From Aldehydirespirator sp963662645 (GTDB lineage Bacteria > Actinomycetota > Acidimicrobiia > Acidimicrobiales > Aldehydirespiratoraceae), in assembly GCA_963662645.2 (NCBI GenBank), contig OY759762.1, positions 2,046,001 to 2,110,000 on the forward strand: a stretch of DNA of 64,000 nt, written 5' to 3'. Below are positions 43,601 through 50,922 of this stretch, piece after piece. How positions within the stretch are numbered: position 1 is the stretch's first letter; the number at the start of each line of letters is the position of its first letter. A program made the position numbers and the translations under genes. The notes under the pieces were generated by a model, which had not been told where the DNA came from, made no database searches, and was given only the letters and a program-made list of their open reading frames with translations.

Positions 43601-46600
43601 TGGCCCGCTTGACCGTGTAGGAGTCCAGGCCGCCCAGTTCGGTGCCGTCGGGGGCGTAGAACCGCAGGTCGGCCGCGATGACCTCACGGGGCCCGCTGGC
43701 CTGAGCATCCGGCCCGGCCGGCTCGCGAAGGCGGGCGTGGCAGACTAGCCGGTCGCCGAGAGGACCTCCGAGCCATAGACGCTCCCATCCGAACGGAAGG
43801 TAGGGAGAGGTGTCCTCGGCGCCGGTGGCTCGCCGGGCCGCGGCCATCACCTGGAAGCAGCCGTCGAGCAGGAGCGGGTGCAGCACTGCGCCGGTACCGT
43901 CAAGGCCGCCGGGCACGGCCACTTCGCCCAGGGCCTCGCCGTCGCCGACCCACAGCGATCGCAGCGTGCGGAACGACTCTCCGAGTTCGACACCCGCATC
44001 GGCCCGGGCCCGGTAGAACTCCCCGAGATCAACCGCGGAGAGATCGGCCCTGAGCTGCTCAAGTTCAAGCTGCTCGGGGCTCAGCGACACCCCGGCACCC
44101 GACGACACCCGGCCTTGGGCGTGCAAGGTCCACCCGTCCTCGCCGTCGGACCGGCTGAATATCTCGAACCGTCGAGACGCCCTCGCTTCCGGGGGAGGGT
44201 CGCGCAATAGCTGCACGCAGCGGCCCGGGTCATCCGCAGTGTCCTGCGAATCGTGCTCGTCGAAGATCATCGGGCTGTGCAACTGGAAGTCCTCCACGAC
44301 CAGCGGCCCCGAATCGCCTTCCGACTCGCAAGTCGCGGCGGCCATCGAGCCATACAGCGCGCCCGGCGTGATCACCCGCCCGTACACCCGGTGGTCGTCG
44401 AGCCACGCCGGATCCGAGGCGAACATCTCGGTGGTGTAGAGGGTCTCGCCCCGCGGGGAGTCGTGGCGGGTCCCCAGCAGCGGATGGCCGGCCGCCTGCC
44501 TGCGCCGTCGGGGCGGCTCCACCCAGTGGCGCTGGTGCTGGAACGGGTAGCCGGGCAGAGCGAGACGGCGCCTGGTCTCGCCCGAGAACAGGCCTGCGAA
44601 CGACACGTCGATCCCGGCGCCGTAGGCGGCTGCGACCGCGTCGAGGAAGCCGCTGCCGTCGGCCGGGTCCGGCTTGCCGGCTGAGGGCTTGCGCATGGTG
44701 GACGCGATGGCGGGCTCGGCCGGGGTGGCTCCCTGGGGCCACGCGGTGGCAACCGTGGGGCCCAGCACGGCGTCGGGGCCAATCTCGATCACTGCCTCCA
44801 CGCCCATGGCGGCCAGCGTCTCGACACAGCTTCGGAACGCCACCGGCGCCCGGGCCTGGCGCCGCCAGTACCGGCCGTCGAGCGCCTCGGGTGCCTCCAG
44901 CACGCGGCCGGTCATGCTGCTGACGTAGGTGATCGACGGTGCCGCAGTATCGATGCCGTCGACCACCGCCTCGAGGTCGTCCAGGGCTGGCTCCACCAGC
45001 GCGCTGTGGTAGGCGGGGCTCTTGCGCAGTTTGCGAACCCACACCTTGTCGGACTCGAAGCCCCGCACGAGGCTGTCGACCTTGCCGGCCGGGCCGCTGA
45101 TGACCTGGTGCATCCCGTTGTCGGCGGCCACGCTCACCGGCGAGCCCCCGGTCGAGGCGTTGAGACGCTCGACCGCGGCCCCGACCCGCTCGGGCGTGGC
45201 GAACACCGCGGCCATGGCGCCCTCCTCTTCCAGGGCGCCCATGAGCGCGCCCCGGGCCGCCGCGAACCGCAAACCGTCCTCGAGGCTGAACGCTCCGGCG
45301 GCCTGCCCGGCCGCGATCTCTCCGAGACTGTGGCCGACGACCACGTCGGGACGGATGCCAATGCTGGCCCACAGGGCGGTCAGGGCGCACTCGATCGCGT
45401 AGATGCAGGGCTGGGTCCAAGCCGGATCGTCCAAATCTTCGACTGGTTCACCGTTCTCGGCCGGTTCGTCGCCGTCGCCGGTGCCCAGCATCACGTCGAG
45501 CAGGGAGACGCCCCGCTCGGCCGCCAGTACCTCGTCGCAGCGGTCGAGGACGGCCCGGAACACGGGCTCTCGTTCGTAAAGGGTGCGGCCCATGCCGACC
45601 CACTGGCTGGCCTGGCCGGTGTAAGCGAACGCGACCCTGGTCACGGCCCGGCCCGGCGTCGGATTGTCGTCGCCCGCGAGCGCCCTCAGAGACTCCCGCA
45701 GCGAAGCGGCGTCGGCGAACACCACCCCGGCCCGGCAGGCGAAGTGACTGCGCCCAACTCCCGCCGACCACGCCATGTCCGACCGCGCCCGGTCGGCTGC
45801 AGGGCCGTCGGTGCCCAGATCGTCGGGGTGCTCGTCGAGCCACTCCAGATAACGGCGGGCAAGACCGGTGAGGGCCTCACCGGTCTTGGCCGACAGAGGC
45901 AGGAGTCGGGCCGAGCGGCCCTCGGCCGTCCCGGTGGCCCGGCCTGCCGGCGGCTCGTCCACCGTCAGCCGGGCCGAGCGGTCCGCGGGTGCCTCGAGTG
46001 TCGTTCCGCCCGCGATCGCGGCAGGCATGCAGGCCGTGACCGGCTTGGGCGGGCCTGCGAGCCAGTGCTGCGGGTCGGCACCATCGGTGGCGGGCGCGGA
46101 AGCGCCATAGCCCTCCACCACTACGTGGGCGTTGGTGCCCGACCAGCCGAACCCGCTCACGCCGGCCCGCGGGGGCCGGTCGGTGCGGCGGGGCCAGCCC
46201 ATGGGCTCCGAGGTGACTTGCAGCGGCAGGCGCTCCCACGGGATCTCCGGGTTCGGCTCCCGGAAGTTGAGGTGCCTCGGGATGATCCCCCGCTTCATGG
46301 CCAGCATCACCTTGATCAGCGCCGCGGCTCCCGCCGCCGATTCCAGATGGCCGACGTTCGTCTTGACCGACCCGATCAGCAGCAGCGCCTCCGGGTCGCG
46401 CCCGATCCCGTATGCCGTGCCGGTGGCCTCGGCCTCGATCGGGTCGCCGACCGGCGTCCCGGTGCCGTGGGCCTCCACGTAGTCCACGTCCGCGGGCTCG
46501 ACGCCCGCCCAGGCTAGGGCATCGGCGATTACCTGCTGCTGGGCCTCGCCGTTCGGGACGGTGAGACCCTGGCTCGCGCCGTCCTGGTTGAGCGCCGTTC

Positions 46601-47426
46601 CCCGGATGACGCCCCAAATCCGGTCGCCGTCGGCCTCGGCGTCGTTGAGGCGCTTCAGCACCAGGATCCCGCAGCCCTCGCCCCGCACGTAGCCGTTGGC
46701 CGCAGCGTCGAAGGTCTTGCACCGCCCGTCGGGCGCGAGCATCCCGGCGTTGCCCCGCAACTCGAACAGCCGACCGGACAGGATGGCGTGCACCCCGCCG
46801 GCCAGGGCCAGATCGGCCTCGCGCCGCTGGAGCCCGGACACCGCCTGGTGCACCGCGGCCAGCGATGACGAGCAGGCCGTGTCCACCGCCATGGCCGGAC
46901 CCCGCAGGCCCAGCGCGAAGGCGACTCGCCCGATGGCAGTGTTGAAGGAGGTGCCGGCGACGGAGTAGAGGCTGGCGGCGGGCTCGGCGGTGTTGTTGCC
47001 GTCGAGGACGAGCGCCCGGTACTCGTTGTTGCTGATGCCCGCATAGACCCCGGTTCGGCTGCCCCTGAGCCGGTCGGGGTCGATGCCCGCATCTTCCAGG
47101 GCTTGCCAGCTGACTTCCAGCATCAGCCGCTGCTGCGGGTCGAGCAGCTGCGCCTCCACCGGCGAGATGCGGAAGAAGGCCGCGTCGAACTGGTCGATCC
47201 CGTCGATGAACGCCCCGAACCGGCAGGCGCTGTTCTGGACCCCGGGATCGGTGAAGAGTTCGCCGACACGTCCCACGCCGGACCCCGGCACGCCCTCGGA
47301 TATTGCGCTCGCGCCTTCGTCCAGGAGCCGCCAGAAGGCGGGTACATCGGGCGCGCCCGGGAACCGGCACGCCATGCCCACCACCGCGATGGGTGAACGG
47401 CCCGCACCCGGGGCGTGGTCAGGCAA
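37611..47426 (-). CDS. Type I polyketide synthase: KS-AT-DH-MT-ER-KR-ACP-KS(AT-less)
   Basis: This 3271-residue megasynthase builds a methyl-branched, reduced acyl chain. Order: KS1 (10-440; C185, H320, H360), AT (598-905; S700 in GHSLGE; PAYHS at 804-808), DH (980-1260; H1012, D1188), C-methyltransferase (1430-1670; VIEVGAGTGSA near 1513), ER (1940-2240; HAGAGGVG 2060), KR (2247-2425; NADPH site 2251; His2395 at the Tyr position), ACP (2525-2600; S2558 in GMDSL), KS2 (2678-3100; C2844, H2979, H3019), then KS-AT and post-AT linkers fused near 3200 with no AT. No thioesterase follows. TTG start, overlapping the hydrolase by 8 bp. It resembles small methyl-branching PKSs of sponge symbionts in composition; the exact type needs phylogeny. 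Confidence 0.96.
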   Translation of the reverse strand: MPDHAPGAGRSPIAVVGMACRFPGAPDVPAFWRLLDEGASAISEGVPGSGVGRVGELFTDPGVQNSACRFGAFIDGIDQFDAAFFRISPVEAQLLDPQQRLMLEVSWQALEDAGIDPDRLRGSRTGVYAGISNNEYRALVLDGNNTAEPAASLYSVAGTSFNTAIGRVAFALGLRGPAMAVDTACSSSLAAVHQAVSGLQRREADLALAGGVHAILSGRLFELRGNAGMLAPDGRCKTFDAAANGYVRGEGCGILVLKRLNDAEADGDRIWGVIRGTALNQDGASQGLTVPNGEAQQQVIADALAWAGVEPADVDYVEAHGTGTPVGDPIEAEATGTAYGIGRDPEALLLIGSVKTNVGHLESAAGAAALIKVMLAMKRGIIPRHLNFREPNPEIPWERLPLQVTSEPMGWPRRTDRPPRAGVSGFGWSGTNAHVVVEGYGASAPATDGADPQHWLAGPPKPVTACMPAAIAGGTTLEAPADRSARLTVDEPPAGRATGTAEGRSARLLPLSAKTGEALTGLARRYLEWLDEHPDDLGTDGPAADRARSDMAWSAGVGRSHFACRAGVVFADAASLRESLRALAGDDNPTPGRAVTRVAFAYTGQASQWVGMGRTLYEREPVFRAVLDRCDEVLAAERGVSLLDVMLGTGDGDEPAENGEPVEDLDDPAWTQPCIYAIECALTALWASIGIRPDVVVGHSLGEIAAGQAAGAFSLEDGLRFAAARGALMGALEEEGAMAAVFATPERVGAAVERLNASTGGSPVSVAADNGMHQVISGPAGKVDSLVRGFESDKVWVRKLRKSPAYHSALVEPALDDLEAVVDGIDTAAPSITYVSSMTGRVLEAPEALDGRYWRRQARAPVAFRSCVETLAAMGVEAVIEIGPDAVLGPTVATAWPQGATPAEPAIASTMRKPSAGKPDPADGSGFLDAVAAAYGAGIDVSFAGLFSGETRRRLALPGYPFQHQRHWVEPPRRRRQAAGHPLLGTRHDSPRGETLYTTEMFASDPAWLDDHRVYGRVITPGALYGSMAAATCESEGDSGPLVVEDFQLHSPMIFDEHDSQDTADDPGRCVQLLRDPPPEARASRRFEIFSRSDGEDGWTLHAQGRVSSGAGVSLSPEQLELEQLRADLSAVDLGEFYRARADAGVELGESFRTLRSLWVGDGEALGEVAVPGGLDGTGAVLHPLLLDGCFQVMAAARRATGAEDTSPYLPFGWERLWLGGPLGDRLVCHARLREPAGPDAQASGPREVIAADLRFYAPDGTELGGLDSYTVKRATRAALLSATEGLDDLLYEVVWRDRPLAPGVVPADFLPSPSAVAARSRPFAAYLEAASVDTTSRAGLLVDLERLSWRYALQTLERLGWQRTRGGEVEPDGLRQQLGVLPEHGRLFRRLFELLARAGVVEAAGDTFVVQSGSADPLPPELPGDPEELAGDMAVRYEHGSTEIGLFRRSAGALAEVLTGDADPLTLLFSSGEPTAADLYLKAPVARAANQMLADAVSALLEQMPADRRLRVIEVGAGTGSATAAVLPELPEGRFDYTYTDISAGFFAEAESRFGGREASLTYRVLDIEKDPADQGFDYHSYDLVIASNVLHATRYLSETLDHCRNLLAPAGHLVALENLRGQGWLDLTFGQLDGWWRFADECRPHHALAGPAVWRQALADAGFAGAEVLGADESDPTQEPDRGVILAQGPAEVTERPGVWVLAADRGGTAGELAERLAARNQTVVVATDETEPGGNPGPRPAGVSEAVVDMERREDWLTLFENLPTDVPLGGVVHLAALDNRGAGADIGELATDVRRATATALALMQGLADADMTMDKGVWFVTRGGQVLEHERGDGLAGSALWGFGKVAAREAAHLQPRMIDLDPAATAPLPDLTEEFLYPDSETHIAYRSGHRQTARLARTAAGTERLSLPEPAGASAWLLEPDPHGSLDGLQVEGAPAHPLAAGEVRVAVLATGLNFWDMFRSLGVIDEGLLGGEFCGRVIEVGPGVTTVQEGDRVVGLAFGTFSSETVTCEAMVAPAPPDLAAAALATMPTAFVSAALSFDCSGLESTDRVLIHAGAGGVGLAAVQLAQAAGAEVFATASAPKQEYLRSLGVKHVFDSRSTKFGEQILQATGGAGVDVVLNSLTGPGFIDASLSCLAHGGRFVELARVDILSYDEMSAARPDVGYWILELDVLKEHDPGKPGDALRQVMQRLAADELAPLIHTRWSLAEAGPAMKFMQAARHIGKIVFAASPLETGRLRGDRTYLVTGGLGGIGCTVAGWLADRGAGAIVLNGRRDPDPESAAAIEALRERGATVSVELADMTDASAAAAMLARISDTLPPLAGVIHSVGVLSDASLANQSWERFEQVLWPKVLGAWQLHRATEDLDLDLFVLFSSVAGVLGNPGQANHAAANAFLDVLAAHRRSLGLAGQSIAWGAWSGLGEAEEQRERIAGQLEAAGTGWITPQQGLRAFDRLVRQDPTAPMVAAVDWQVVAESQQHQSPFVEDLLAAATRPDAGHQDPQVDLLSELGQAPPAEHGRILAEFLQRELQAVIRLPNLPAPSAEFADLGMDSLMAVELRNRVNRGFAGAYSAGNTVVFDYPSVQSLAAYLASELAEAGAIEARDGTADGRFAIQIPADAGQAAASRPQPASEPAPRDRDIEYIEALSEGTEAPVARDRPAAHVASPGATGRQGIAIVGMGCRFPGAPDLESFWHLLEAGENAVTDGRPDPGPWNGAAGDPDNPDPGSRIGAFVEGIDTFDAGFFRIRPIEARMMDPQQRMLLETTWHALEDAGIDPASLKGSRTGVYAGIGGSSEYRRVISAAGRGDSYFGTTSSVAVGRIAFTLGLAGPAVPFDLACASSLVAIHHAVTALQQNEVDMALAGGANAVLSPSIAKFLAETGMLSPSGQCRAFDAGADGYVRGEGCGMVVLKRLDDAIADGDRIWAVVRGTAVNQNATGLGLTQPNGPAQMQAMEQALERAGAAPEDVDYLEAHGPGSPFGDAVEMNAAATVYGKGRDEHRPLPVGSVKTNIGHLECASAVAGLIKTVLAMNRGKIPRHLHLSTPSEQIDWERLPVRVTTEAVDWPESDARPKLAGVHSFAVSGANAHLVLEGHDAGSGETHRPRPPGEAKPASRRRLLPLSARSDEALVELAGRYLSWLDEHANRLSASSVGELLADMAWTASVGRSHFACRAAVLFSDSAALREGLQTVVAPDGQQAARTSTSTDDADAVETAAVAYETGGDVSFRELFDGEARSRISLPGYPFQRRRYWVDPVHPQLHASESS

Positions 47427-48324
47427 GGCCGATCGGCTCCAGGAATGTGCGCATTGCAGCTACACACTCCGCGGGCTTCTCCAACTGGAGGAAGTGCGTG
47501 GTATCGGGCAGGAAGTCGTAGTCCACGGTCAGCATCTCGCCGAAGTCCAGAGTGGGAAGGTATGAGTAGGGCAGCGTCGGATCGGCGCCGATCACTTTGG
47601 TCGGGCATTGCAGAGCATCGAGATCGACCAGCACTGCAAAGATCCTGGCATGCGCCATGATCTGTGCCTCGTGCTCTCGAGGGAAGCGGAGTTCGTAACC
47701 GGCGCCGTCCGCGGCCTCGCGCAGCGTGGTTCTCGCCATGAGGCCATGCACACCGGGCACCGCATGCCTGAATGTCGGCAGGAAGGCGAGCAGATCGGTG
47801 TAGACCTCGCGGGTCTTGAACTGCGACGTTCGCCGTTTGGCCATCTTGGCTGCCCGCTTGATCGCCTCGTCGAACTCGTTGCGGGTCTCCACAGGCTTGC
47901 GCAGCGGCGGATCGAACAATACCAGGGCCGAGAACCGGCTTCCTTCGGTGCGGGACAGCAGCGGCGCAAGCGAGGAGAGCGAGTGGAACACGCCTACCTG
48001 CGGTTTGGAGCCGTAGTGGCCGTCGATGGCTTCGAGGATCCGGTCGTGGTCGTTGACGAAGGTCGGGACAGTGTGGTCCGACAGCGGGCTGACCTTGTTC
48101 CAGCCGTGGCTTCTCAGGTCGTAGACGACGATGTCGAAATCGTCGATCAGCAGCGACCAGAACGGGTAGTAGAGATCTATTGAGAGACCGATGCCGTGAC
48201 TCAGCACGAGCCGGGTGCCTTCCGGGTTCCCGTGCCGGCGCATGACGATGGTGGCGCCCCCTTCCACCGGGACCTCGACGACCGACAGCGGCTCGGGAAG
48301 AATCCAGTCAGCTTCCGAGGCCAT
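47419..48324 (-). CDS. Alpha/beta-hydrolase, probable PKS-associated hydrolase/thioesterase
   Basis: The 301-residue alpha/beta-hydrolase has the oxyanion-region LSHGIG and nucleophile S115 in VFHSLSSL. The classic G-x-S-x-G elbow is changed, with Phe and Ser replacing both glycines. H277 (DTTHFLQLEKP) is the likely catalytic histidine. ATG 48324 is chosen, and an in-frame TTG at 48357 is possible. It overlaps the PKS start by 8 bp and would be the first gene of that operon. Because the PKS lacks a thioesterase, chain release or editing is its likely job (inference). Confidence 0.85.
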   Translation of the reverse strand: MASEADWILPEPLSVVEVPVEGGATIVMRRHGNPEGTRLVLSHGIGLSIDLYYPFWSLLIDDFDIVVYDLRSHGWNKVSPLSDHTVPTFVNDHDRILEAIDGHYGSKPQVGVFHSLSSLAPLLSRTEGSRFSALVLFDPPLRKPVETRNEFDEAIKRAAKMAKRRTSQFKTREVYTDLLAFLPTFRHAVPGVHGLMARTTLREAADGAGYELRFPREHEAQIMAHARIFAVLVDLDALQCPTKVIGADPTLPYSYLPTLDFGEMLTVDYDFLPDTTHFLQLEKPAECVAAMRTFLEPIGLA

Positions 48325-48369
48325 CGGGTGGATCGTACCGGGCGCCGGGGCGGGCAACTGAAGGCCGGG

Positions 48370-50121
48370 CTAGCCCGTAGCCCTGACCTGCACCGTCACG
48401 ACATCGAGCCCATGGAACTTCTGGTGGTGCACCGAAGAGGCGTAGTGCCGCAACAGCCTGAGCGAGATCTCGCCATCCTCCATGCCGGCTGCGCTCTGGG
48501 ACTCCTCGTCCAGATGGGCCAGCCGGTCCTCGAGGTTCTGCTCATCGAATACGGCGAGGAACTCCATCTCCACTACTGCGCCGCTCTGGCGCGCGACGAT
48601 GAGCAGGCTCGGAGAGTCGGCAGCAGAGCGCTCGCCACCTTGTTGAAGCAGGCTCATCAGCGTCTCCTCGCCCGCCGAGCGCAGTCGCTGTGCGGCGGCG
48701 TCGTCCCATCCGATGCCGGAGGCGAAGCTGCGGAGGAACTCATCGATCTCGCGGACCGCCAACGGGTGCAGGTCGACTCTGAGGCGTGCTCGCCGGCCTC
48801 TGCTGGTCAGCTCCACGAATCGGGTCATCAGCACCGCAGCCAGTGCCCCGGCCAGCATGCCGTTGTCGATCAGCGGCCCCCATGTCTCGCCCAGCAGGTC
48901 TGCACCGATGGTCTGGTTGTCCAATCCGACGCCCACGGAGAAGGCGATTCCCACGGTGAGGGCCTTGCCGCGGTCGAGGCCGTCGCTGACCACCGTCTGT
49001 ATGCCGCTGACAAAAAGCACCCCGATGGCGGTGAGCAGGTAGGCGCCCATGACCGGGCTGGGTATCGCCAGGAGCACGGCCGCGACTTTGGGCAGCAGGG
49101 CCAGCACCACCATCGACGCCCCGATCGCATAGCCGACGCGGCGGGCGGCCACTCCCGTGAGATTGACCAGCAATGGACTGGACGACGAATACACAGAGTT
49201 CGGCGGCGTTCCAGCCAGGCCCGAGAGCAGGATGCCGATGCCGTTGGTGTTGAGCGATCCCTGTACGAGCCGGAAGTCGCTGACCCGCGGCGTGCGCCAG
49301 GAGACCTGCTGGATGGCGACGCAGTCGCCGATGTTCTTGACCGCGCCCACGAGCGCAATCACCACGAAGGCGGGCAGCAGCGCCCAGAAGTCGATGCCCG
49401 GGGTCAGATCGATTCCAGGGAAACCGGCCTCTGGAAGTCCGACCCAGCGAGCGTCGCGTATCGGCTGGACCTCATAGGCACCGAACATGACGGCCACGAC
49501 GCAGCCGGCCGCGATGCCCATAACCGGCGACCAGACGCGCCAGGCCCCAGTGACGCGCAGCGCCAGCGCGACCACCGCGACGAGAGTCGCCAGAGCCACG
49601 ACCGGGCCGGCTGCGTCGGCTGTGCCCTCGGGCACCTCGTTGACGCGGTCGAGCGCGATGGGAAGGATCGTGGCCGCGATCAGCATCAGCACCGTGCCCG
49701 AGACCACCGGCGTGATGATCCGGCGCAGCAGCGGCAGCCAGAGTGACAGCACGATGTAGAAGACCGCAGCCGCGACGGTGAGGCTGGCGAGCAGTGCCGG
49801 CCCGCCCGCGGCCAGGGCCAGCACCGAGACGGCGACATAGTTGGGTGTGGGGCCCATGATCAGGATGTGCCCGGCGCCGAGCCGCCAGAAACGAGCGGCT
49901 TGCAGCGCGGTGAGTCCGCCGGCGATGACCAGCGACGCGAACACGGCCCACGTGAGGTAGCTGTCGCCCTGGTTGCCCGCCCGCGCCGTTATGGCCACGA
50001 TCAGCACGATCGTCGCCAGCACCAGCATGACCCCCTGAAGCCCCACTCCCAGCGCGATCAGCGGCGGGCAGGGCTCGTCCGGCTCGTAGCGGACGGCCTG
50101 GCTTGCTTCCGGTGATGTCAT
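48370..50121 (-). CDS. NCS2-family nucleobase/xanthine permease fused to a C-terminal ATPase-like domain
   Basis: The 583-residue protein has a permease of about 14 hydrophobic segments (residues 20-440) with the NAT/NCS2 motifs LIMGPTPNYVAVSV, GAVKNIGDCVAIQQ and NTNGIGILLSGLAGTPPNSVYSSS. Residues 451-583 form an extra soluble domain. It begins LHPLAVREIDEFL and has RLRSAGEETLMSLL, then a strand ending VVTVQVRATG. The pattern recalls GHKL (histidine kinase/anti-sigma RsbW-like) ATPase domains, but the nucleotide motifs are weak. Transport of xanthine, uracil or similar compounds is implied. The domain may sense or regulate uptake. Confidence 0.85.
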   Translation of the reverse strand: MTSPEASQAVRYEPDEPCPPLIALGVGLQGVMLVLATIVLIVAITARAGNQGDSYLTWAVFASLVIAGGLTALQAARFWRLGAGHILIMGPTPNYVAVSVLALAAGGPALLASLTVAAAVFYIVLSLWLPLLRRIITPVVSGTVLMLIAATILPIALDRVNEVPEGTADAAGPVVALATLVAVVALALRVTGAWRVWSPVMGIAAGCVVAVMFGAYEVQPIRDARWVGLPEAGFPGIDLTPGIDFWALLPAFVVIALVGAVKNIGDCVAIQQVSWRTPRVSDFRLVQGSLNTNGIGILLSGLAGTPPNSVYSSSSPLLVNLTGVAARRVGYAIGASMVVLALLPKVAAVLLAIPSPVMGAYLLTAIGVLFVSGIQTVVSDGLDRGKALTVGIAFSVGVGLDNQTIGADLLGETWGPLIDNGMLAGALAAVLMTRFVELTSRGRRARLRVDLHPLAVREIDEFLRSFASGIGWDDAAAQRLRSAGEETLMSLLQQGGERSAADSPSLLIVARQSGAVVEMEFLAVFDEQNLEDRLAHLDEESQSAAGMEDGEISLRLLRHYASSVHHQKFHGLDVVTVQVRATG

Positions 50122-50169
50122 CGGCCTCTCATTGTCGCGCTGCTGCGCACTGACGGCCCAGCGCCCCGA

Positions 50170-50574
50170 TCAGGCGTCGACCGGGGGGACGATCACCTCG
50201 CACCGCGGGCCGCTCGCTCCAGCGATGCGGCGGTCGAGGGTGAGCAGGGGCCACCCGAGCGCTTCGGCCAAGGCTGCGTACCAGGCGTCATAGACGGTCA
50301 GGTTGGCCCGGAGTTCCCACGCGCGCCCGGCGAAGGGGGCGAACGGGTAGAGCTCGATCTTGAACCGCAGCAGGTCGCGGTGGGCGGCGGTTGCCTCGAG
50401 GCGGGAGACCGACCCGGACAGCTCCATCCGGCGCAGGATGTTGGTCGCCTCAGCCAGGGCCAGTTCGGGCGCGGCCAGTTCGGCCCTCTCCAAAGCCTTC
50501 TCGCACCATCGTCCCTCTCGGTCGGCGCCGGTCAAGGCGCCCACGAGAAGCGACGCATCGACGACTGCGCTCAT
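50170..50574 (-). CDS. vapC: VapC-family PIN-domain toxin (ribonuclease)
   Basis: The 134-residue PIN domain has the acidic set D6, E42, D96 and D114 that binds Mg2+ in type II toxin ribonucleases. It overlaps the antitoxin gene by four bases (ATGA), the usual VapBC arrangement. Sequence length and the C-terminal LTLDRRIAG are typical. The RNA target is not predictable. It lies 48 bp beyond the NCS2 start, divergently placed relative to the PBP4 gene. Confidence 0.9.
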   Translation of the reverse strand: MSAVVDASLLVGALTGADREGRWCEKALERAELAAPELALAEATNILRRMELSGSVSRLEATAAHRDLLRFKIELYPFAPFAGRAWELRANLTVYDAWYAALAEALGWPLLTLDRRIAGASGPRCEVIVPPVDA

Positions 50575-50780
50575 CGGCGGTCGGCGTCGCGCGCCTCGAG
50601 TATCTGCGCCGCAGTGACGTGGGAGTCCGAGGCATCCTTGCGCCGTCGGACCTCCTCCAAGACGGTCTCGATCGAGGGGCGGCCCGCCATCCGCTCCAGC
50701 TGCTCGCGCAGGTACTCCTGCATTGATTGCCGCTTGAGCGCGGCACGGGCCGCCAGCTCGTCACGGACCTCCTCGGGCAC
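50571..50780 (-). CDS. vapB: FitA/VapB-type ribbon-helix-helix antitoxin
   Basis: The 69-residue frame from GTG 50780 has the helix part of the FitA/VapB RHH domain (EEVRDELAARAALKRQSMQEYLRE). The DNA-binding beta strand that should precede it is encoded in frame just upstream (VQITIRNVPEEV), but no ATG, GTG or TTG lies before it. Initiation may use an unusual codon, or this family member may be shorter. The antitoxin binds VapC and, with RHH, its own promoter. Three direct repeats at 50806-50836 are likely operator sites. Confidence 0.8.
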   Translation of the reverse strand: MPEEVRDELAARAALKRQSMQEYLREQLERMAGRPSIETVLEEVRRRKDASDSHVTAAQILEARDADRR

Positions 50781-50805
50781 GTTCCGTATCGTTATCTGAA
50801 CCGCT

Positions 50806-50836
50806 ATGACAGCATTATGACAGCATTGCCAGCATT
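50806..50836 (-). promoter_or_regulatory. Direct repeats, probable VapBC operator
   Basis: ATGACAGCATT occurs at 50806-50816 and 50817-50827, followed by the shorter GCCAGCATT at 50828-50836. Tandem 11-bp sites immediately upstream of the antitoxin fit the autoregulation of RHH antitoxins. Confidence 0.5.
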
Positions 50837-50922
50837 CTGCAACCCAACCCCGAAAGGGAACTCCCCAAGCTCGTTGGCTGTTGAAATAACGCTGGATCAG
50901 TCGCGGGGTGTGTGAGACTTGA

